DNA of 64,000 nt from Terfezia claveryi. Lineage: Eukaryota; Ascomycota; Pezizomycetes; Pezizales; Pezizaceae. The translations under genes were made by a program, and so were the position numbers. The notes below the pieces were generated by a model. The model was not told where the DNA came from. It was given only the letters and a program-made list of their open reading frames with translations, and did not search any database. Below, one piece after another: positions 57,410 to 64,000 of the stretch (within the stretch, counting starts at the first letter, position 1; each line of letters begins with the position of its first letter). The stretch lies in assembly GCA_015179025.1 (NCBI GenBank), contig WHUX01000007.1:558001-622000 (forward strand), read 5' to 3'.

Positions 57410-58900
57410 CTTGGCCGTTAGCTTCAAATCTAGACGGTTGTTTCGCAATTCTAAGTAGATCAGATAAGCCGGGGACCTAACTAACAGTGGCAGGGAGAGT
57501 TGAGGACAACTCGCCAACAATCAGTCTCATAGACCAAGTTGAAGTTAACGTTTTTACTTCTATTCACAACTACAGCAATATCTAGACCTTGCTTGCGGCA
57601 TAACTTGAAAACATGAAATTTTGGAAGTTTGGTTGGCACAAGTCCCCCGCCAAACGGGGACTTGTGAGCAAGAGTTTGCTTGTCGAGTAGGGAATAGGTG
57701 ACGAGGCCTGTCCTCTTTACCTCTCTGAATAGAAACCCAGGTTCCTGCGGCATGGGAGGCGCATCGAGTACTGAATTTTTTTTTAAAAAAAAAAATTAAA
57801 AATAAGTAGAATATATATATCTTTCTGAGTGACATGAAGGAAATACAAATAAAGAAGAAAAAAAAAAAGAAAGGCCTCGCCCCTAGGTGGTGTGGGAAGA
57901 TGGGAGAATTACTAAGGTAAAACGAGCGATAGTATCAAATAATAAATAAAATATGCGGGATAACTATTGGTGTAGAGCTAGAGTTCCAACTTGTAAAATA
58001 TACGCAACTAAAATCAAGAAGATTATTTATTATAAATGAAGTTAAAAGTTTAAAGGGAAGAAACGAATTCAGGGTAACTTGCTACAACACATAATAGCCC
58101 ACCAATAGCCCACCAAACCCCCTTTCCGGTGTATTCGCGATTATTCATGACGAAGTTTCAGATTTATTTTTTTTACACCGAACTGATGTTACTTACATAT
58201 ACCAGCGTAGTTCGAATTTGGTCATAGGTAAATGTTTCCCTGAAAGTGAGAACCGGAATTAGCTGATAAATACATTCCAAATTCCCCAAGACCATGGAAA
58301 ATCAGGTGTCCAGATGCTTAAAAGGTACCTCAACCTTTGAGATCCCTTATGAATGGAGGTCCCTTTTTTAATATCAAATTCATCATGACCCAATTTCTAC
58401 CGTATATGACTAGTAGTTATTTAATTAGCCGTCTTACTTGGCAGAAGAGGATAAGGTGGAGGACAGGGGAACTTGGGATTATGACAGAACAAGTACAGAA
58501 TAGAATCACTTGGGGATAGAAACAGAGCTTCCACATATATATATAAGATTAATACTCGTATCGTTCAGAGAGCTACCCGGAAATCCGAGTGGATTGAAAA
58601 GTTAATCTGTCAGACCCGCTCGAATATGTATTATGTAACATGCTCTCTACGAGGTTGCGCAACTAGACTAGTAACATGCAGTACCTGATCTGTACTAAAT
58701 TTGAAACGGTAAAGGAAGAAGCTCTCGATACATAGTCTGGCTTGCTCGATACAAACTTCATGCTGCTCCCAGGGGTAAAAGAAACCAAGAAAACATCTTG
58801 ATCTGATGCAGTAGAAGCATTCTATATTCCAGACTGAATGCCGAAGCCTGGGGCGCGGACCTTTGCGTGTCACGTCGGCTTTAGATGAGCTCCTAAGCCC
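57410..58900. other. Repeat-derived intergenic region
   Basis: AT-rich with poly-A and poly-T tracts (57777-57800, 57856-57870) and TTCAGGGTAA at 58068-58077. Frames 57481-57753 and 57560-57835 (-) have no recognised domain. Confidence 0.35.
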
Positions 58901-58990
58901 TCCACGTGTGGCGATTTCCGAGTACCCCGCCATATCAAGTAGCTAATGCAGTTGCTCGCGTCGGCTTTTTCGTTCCCTCGAATGCTGATG
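58900..58990 (-). pseudogene. LINE-type RNase H fragment, second copy
   Basis: The minus strand near 58990-58945 reads HISIRGNEKADA, the RNase H core also seen near 22.15 kb (IGIPGNEKADA). It is a short decayed LINE fragment with no other domain around it. Confidence 0.45.
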
Positions 58991-59316
58991 TGACCCTAAC
59001 CCCACAGGTGAAAAATAGTCAAGCTAACGAACGATAGAGACCATGTACAGAGTTGAAAACTTTCCTTGGATAAATGAAATAAATATATATTTCCTACTGG
59101 ATCAAGAGTTATGATAAATATAACAACATTTGCTATCTAGAGTTTATTATATTATAACGGTATCATTTGTATTCAATGCTCAGATACCAAGTATGAAATC
59201 AGCTATACTTTTTATTCATCAAATCAGCCTTACTCCTCCAGCACGAAGTTTAGATTAATCCCCTTACTTCGTCAGCCCATAGGTGCAAGCTACCTTCCAA
59301 GTATCAAAAACTACGT
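58991..59316. other. AT-rich intergenic sequence
   Basis: 3' flank of the large minus-strand gene. Nothing was recognised. Confidence 0.4.
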
Positions 59317-62099
59317 TCAGATCTCCATTTGCAAGACACCATCCACCACGTCTTCCCCTGCCGCTTTTTCACTTACTGCAAATCTCTCCACATCCCATCC
59401 ATAATTTCTCCTCAGTCGGCCCCAAATCCAACTGCTCTGAATCTTACTCCACTCTGATTCTGGATGTGGCCTATGAAAACTAATGCTCTCATTTACATCG
59501 ACCCTCTCAGGCGTGAAGCGGAAAGCAGACCCACCGACGGGAATACAGCTAAATCCCAAATGGGTCATCAAATATATAAAGTCCTTCCATACAATAGGTG
59601 CAGACCCGGAGGCAAGGTTAACAAGCAGTAGGTGGGCTCGGCGTGATACGAAAATTGGGCCTGGCTTTGGAGATGGCGGCACTGGGGTTGCCACTATTTC
59701 CTCGCTGGCTTCCTTTTCTGCTGTGCCTCGGGTTTTTATCTTTTGGGGGTTCGATGATTGCGCAGGATCCTGGGTGGCACCAGTGGAACCTTTAGCGTTT
59801 ACCCCAAAAGGACGGGCAGGCTCGTGGTCAGCGGCGGGACAACGTGGAGGATGTCTGCGTGCCGGCGTGGGTAAGGTATGATCATCCGTGACGAGCCAAG
59901 GATCCTAAGTAAGAATGTTTTAGCACCCACATATGAGGTTCTCTTGATTATTTTAGATAACGAAAAATATACCTCGCCGTATCCAAAGATATCGTCATAT
60001 GGCACGACTGGAATCAGCTCTGGCAATGAAGTTGTATCAAGTAGTCCCGCTTCATTGTCTTCGTCACTAGCACCCTCTGCAAACCAAATCTGACCCTGCC
60101 AATTCCATTTTCCCTTGCGTTTTTTTGCTAGCCTGCCTTTACTTGCCCCGACCCAGTCGGCTAATGTTTTTCCATCCTTCGACAGCTTTGCAACTTCCCT
60201 GTCTACAACCTTCCAAAACGTCTCCAGCCCCTCTGGTAGAGTCTCTACCTTTTGCAGTACTTGCCATCCATCATCCGTTCCGGCTAAGGAAGGAGTAAGA
60301 TTAATCCTCGGCATGATATCTGCAAATTCGTTGATAGTACGTGAGATTCCGTCGGTAGAGCGCCCCATATTTAGGGTACCCATGCCAGACGTAGGAATAT
60401 AGACCTTCAGTTCATCCACCAATTCATACACACTCGCTGCCGCACCGAGATTATCCATGACCCACGGGTGTACAGTATCCTTCAGGTAGGGTCTTTCGAA
60501 GAGCTCCCGTTCTACCTCATCCGAGATTCGGCGAAGATCAAAGATCTCATTCTCCCATGACTTACTCACAGTCGAGCACATGACGATCCCTGCAATAGGA
60601 TCCTTTTGATATACACTGGCTGGGTCAGTGTGACACAGGAAAGACATCTTTCCTGTGAACGATGTAGTCTGAACTCGATGAAAGTACTGACGTAGTTGGG
60701 GCCCAGCCCCAACGTGCAACTTCAAAGCAGTATCCAGAAATCTCTCCAGTATGATTAACAAAGCTTCTATACCGGTAATTATTTCGTCAAGTATTTCATT
60801 TGCTCCACCCCGGCTGTCGATTATGATTTCGTTGGCATCCTCAAAAAGTAAGACGATTTCATTCCAAATGAGAAGGCGAGAGTAGCTATTGTGGATAATC
60901 TTCTTCACCGCATCTCCAACGCTCTCAGCAGAGTATGGATTGCCTCTGTGGCCGTAAAGGTCTGTGATATGCTCTGCGCGATGCTCGAGAAATTTTGATG
61001 TTTCGTCGAGAAGGTAAGAAGGCTCGGTGCGAAGAAGATCGACAATATCTTGCGCTTCTCGAAGCATCGTAGTCGCAAGGTGGTACGCATGATCAAAATT
61101 AAATTTAATTGGCGGGACATAAAGCTTCACCTTGGCCATGTAAGCTCGAGAAGTAGAGAGTCCTGCTTGAAAACTAATCGCAGAGATGGTCCCAACATCC
61201 TTGATGAGATATGCAAGCTGGGATTTATCAATGTTTTTGGCCGGATGACCTGATGCGTCCGGCTTTCTTGCCTCTACATCAAGAATATCCAGAACGCAAT
61301 TGAGACAGAAATCTGTCACGAGCTTCTGCCAACGAAATAGGTATTTCCCTTGTGGCTCGAGAGGTACAACGGTTTTTGCAATGAGTCCACCGAAAAGATC
61401 CAGACTCTGCTGACTCCAAGTTTTGATAAGTCCATAATCAGTCTGTGCCTTGCCGATGATCACTACTTCAACCAAAGTATTTATGTCAAGCTTGCTCCAG
61501 CCGCTCCCTTCCGTGATGCCGAATAGGCCAAGAATTGGCTCCACGAAATTCATGTAGTCCCAACGCCCCATTTCCGCGGGGCCTGTTATGAGCCTCGAGT
61601 GCAAGAAGTTGAGCAATGGGGCTGGAGATTTTGCAAGACTGTCAAGGTTTATACCAGTTCCATACAAATATTCTTCCATGGACAGCTTTGTCAGCGGGCT
61701 AATTTTCCCGGTAGCTCCAAACATCTTCTCGCTGAATGTTGGTGCCCCTATTGCAACTGCTGCTGCAAATACCTGCTCGCTGAATTTTGGAGCAGCCGCT
61801 GCAATGGCTGGAGGTGGTTGGCCGTAAGTCTTGCCGCTCTGAGTTGATGAAGATACTTCGCCGCCTGTGGTTACAGTGGCTAACCATGCACGTGTGAGGC
61901 ACTTGTTCCGGAGAGCAACGTTTTTCTTGCGCCAACGGCTTGCTATGAGCTGAGAATGGGTCGTTGCTAAGGTAAGGAGCTTTGTATACGATGCTTGAAC
62001 ATCGAAGAGAGCTGGGTTCAGGAGAGGGATGGACCGTGGAGGTTCAGAAGCATCCAGACGGCGGGAGCCCTGACGGCCAGATTGGCGGCGTGGAGGCAT
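59317..62099 (-). CDS. Large uncharacterised fungal protein with C-terminal FHRPHP motif domain
   Basis: About 904 aa from exons 62099-59973 and 59904-59317 (68-bp intron, phase 0). The ATG at 62099 (MPPRRQSGRQGSRR) was taken as the start. The in-frame sequence above it follows a good acceptor (TTGCAG), so an upstream exon is possible. After a basic leader comes HSQLIASRWRKKNVALRNKCL, a long alpha-helical body without known motifs, and an acidic/Pro linker. The C-terminal domain (about 780-890) reads PIFVSRRAHLLLVNLASG, WKDFIYLMTHLGF, GGSAFRFTPERVDVNESISF, HRPHPESE and LRRNYGWDVERF. This resembles the end of a widespread ascomycete family that usually carries FHEPHP, and its beta-alpha pattern recalls small HicA-like folds, though that is inference. 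Function is unknown. It is divergent from the MYND gene. Confidence 0.75.
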
Positions 62100-62442
62100 A
62101 TCTAGACCGTTCAGCGTCAATTCTAGTCGAAGTTCCTGCAACCAGTCGAGAGTTTGTTACATCTATGCGTACCAAATGCCTTCAGAATCTGATATGCTCA
62201 AGCAAGGAAGGTAATTTTCCGGTTGGTGGAAGTGGTGCACGTTGAGCAACTGATATAAACTATCGATATCGTGGGATTTGGAGTAGCACATGAACGGACC
62301 CGGGGCTTATCGCCTTATCGTGATGAGCTGAAGTGTGTGCTTAGGTAATACGGCTGACGCTTTCCTTGTGAGAGCACAGTACGTAAGTACACCCCTCCGC
62401 CCCCACAATAAAATACCATAGATGCTCTCCATATAGTGAACT
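62100..62442. promoter_or_regulatory. Short divergent promoter region (large fungal protein / MYND protein)
   Basis: About 0.34 kb separates the outward-facing starts, so the two genes very likely share control sequence. A frame upstream of 62099 on the minus strand (an ATG near 62291) may be a first exon or leader, but its splice phase does not fit the body. Confidence 0.5.
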
Positions 62443-64000
62443 ATGGCATTCCCTTCGCTCCCTGCTCAGACACTTGACTTTGTCCGCTTACTTACGGATG
62501 AAGGCCTCCTCGGTATCCTCCGTTCTGCAAATGTCAAGCTATCTCGAACTTCTTCCGGGGCTGCATTTCCTCGCCCCGAGCTTGAGAAACGGGTCAAGCT
62601 CATGCTCTCGGACTGCCAGAGGCTAAAGAATATGCTCCCATTGGGTCAGGCCACATATCCGGAGCTTCCAGGCTGGACACAAGATCGTGAAAATCATGAT
62701 GAGCAAGGAAATAATGCCAAAAAAACTAAAACAGGGTAAGTATTGGTGTATGCTCTTCCGCTCTGGCACTCCAGCTTGTTCGTGATTCATGGCTAAGCCT
62801 CACTCTCGCACAAGCAACAGTATAACCGGGTTGACTCAGGCTTTCAGTGAATTCTACACCCTAAAAGAATCATTCACGTTCAGAGCAATGCAAGACAATA
62901 TGCCCGGCTTCGTGGATCGTGAAGTGGGAGAGCATGCCTTCACAGATGCCGGTAGAACCCTGCTGGCACTCGCTGATACCGTGGAAGGTGTGTTTCCAGA
63001 TGGTATTGAGAACACCGCTTTGCTCCTGCAGGACGAAGCCCAAACAGGTGGCATTGCTCTCAAGATAATTTCCATCCGTGGTTGCCCAGGGGATCCCTCA
63101 AATCCCATCTTTTTTGTGCTCTTTCACCATGAAACACGAGAACATGTCATCAGCTCTTCCCAAATTGTTGACGTTGAAAGCGTATCCCCAACTCTGCGCT
63201 GGGTGAACTCCTGCATGGCTGAGATGGACACCACCGTGGGGCAAATTGACTGCCCCGTCAATGCCCAACATCTCATTTTACGCCAGCTCCTCTATAACGC
63301 ACGACGAGTTCCGGCGGATTATAAACCCACATTCAACAAATTCCGTAAAGGTGCCCTTGTGCACTTTACTCCTTCTTTTATACTGCCCCTTCGCCCAGTT
63401 TCGCCTGCTATGTTAGGACACCTCAGTCGCCCTATCAAACAGTCCGACTGTTCCGCTGCCAACTGTCCTGGGGTATTCGCCGATGCAGGCATTTGCTCTC
63501 GCTGTAGCATAATCCAGTACTGCTCTACCTTATGTCAATCTCGAGACCTCCACAGCCATGCCCCCTTCTGTGGACGTATTTCCCGCTCCAAAGTCGTTTC
63601 CTTCGAAGCCTGTCCTCCATCTGACATCGCCCAATATGCCGGTTTGTTCATGAACTTAGGCTCAACCACCCGTGACATGGCTACAACTGTCTCGGTGAGC
63701 GATCATGCGAAAACCGGTCTCGCAGAAAGTAGGAAAAAGCATCCAAATCGGAGACTCTTCTTGATCAAGGTTCAGGTAGGTCTGCAAGGCACTGGACCAT
63801 TGATGGTTTATGACCAAGACAAGACTTTCATTGTTCAAGTATACCCTCCTCGGGAAGGAGGAGATGAGAGGGATGCCACGGCCTTTAAAGCAATGGAGAA
63901 CCTGTCCCGCAAATGTACTAGATGGAGAGGCTTGAAGGTTTTCTTATATGCAAGGCATTCGAGCGCTGGGGATACCAGGCTAGAAGTGTTGACAGATGTG
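62443..64000 (+). CDS. MYND-type zinc-finger protein (3' end outside window)
   Basis: Exon 1 is 62443-62735 (MAFPSLPAQTLDFVRLL...) and exon 2 runs from 62821 to the window edge without a stop. Over 490 residues are visible. After a helical N-terminal part (SEFYTLKESFTFRAMQDNM...), a MYND finger appears: C-SAAN-C, then C-SR-C, Y-C-STL-C and H-SHAPF-C, the C4-C2HC cysteine/histidine pattern. Downstream are LFMNLGSTTRDMATTVS and a mostly beta-strand segment (RLFLIKVQVGLQGTGPLMVY). MYND fingers mediate protein-protein binding, and many fungal members of this kind are uncharacterised, so no specific role is assigned. The C-terminus is missing only because the window ends. Confidence 0.8.

Overview
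The window is nuclear DNA of a filamentous ascomycete (Pezizomycotina). The evidence is short GT-AG introns (mostly 47-110 bp) with CTRAY-type branch sites, a class II myosin, a complex I accessory subunit (absent from Saccharomyces-type yeasts), fungal-only protein families, and long intergenic stretches full of degenerate transposons. The repeat-rich layout would suit a Pezizomycete such as a truffle relative, but that placement is a guess.

Layout. 0-14 kb is mostly repeat country: a short A-tailed retroelement with a perfect 12-bp target duplication (1190-1382), a tyrosine phosphatase gene (1888-3079, -), a copia gag remnant with a likely LTR nested in an inverted repeat (3.9-5.8 kb), a gypsy RNase H remnant (7.4-7.8 kb), and a complete-ended hAT transposon with 8-bp target duplications and subterminal 9-10-bp tandem arrays (10558-13676). 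14-25 kb carries two small cysteine-motif genes that look like paralogues (14.6-15.1 kb and 20.0-21.0 kb), a GT8/GNT1-like glycosyltransferase (16.3-18.0 kb) and a glutathione S-transferase-like gene (23.1-24.5 kb). 25-44 kb is the housekeeping block: a Red1/ZFC3H1-type zinc-finger protein of the nuclear RNA decay machinery (-), myosin II heavy chain (+, 9 exons, about 2,407 aa), complex I subunit NI9M (-) and a GRAM-TBC-EF-hand Rab GAP of the Gyp2 type (+). 44-50 kb is repeats, including a 1-kb foldback element, plus fragments of an unknown membrane-protein gene. 50-55 kb holds EMC1 (-) and the mitoribosomal protein mS45/Bot1 (+). 55-59 kb is repeats. 59-64 kb holds a large unannotated fungal protein (-) and a MYND-finger protein (+) that runs off the edge.

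The genes do not form a pathway cluster. Several are divergent pairs sharing one promoter region (Red1-like/myosin, NI9M/Gyp2, EMC1/mS45, large protein/MYND).

Two observations stand out. First, at least seven reading frames in six otherwise well-conserved genes are broken, and every break is repaired by one additional base inside or next to a C/G run. A one-directional error of that kind points to homopolymer undercalling in the assembly rather than to pseudogenes; the coordinates below give the repaired gene extents. Second, two 10-mers (TTCAGGGTAA and TAGTCTGGTT) occur many times more often than chance and mark the ends of small dispersed repeats; one pair delimits a 436-bp element with 17-bp perfect inverted termini. 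I found no CRISPR, no canonical tRNA or rRNA gene, and no clear biosynthetic or defence cluster.
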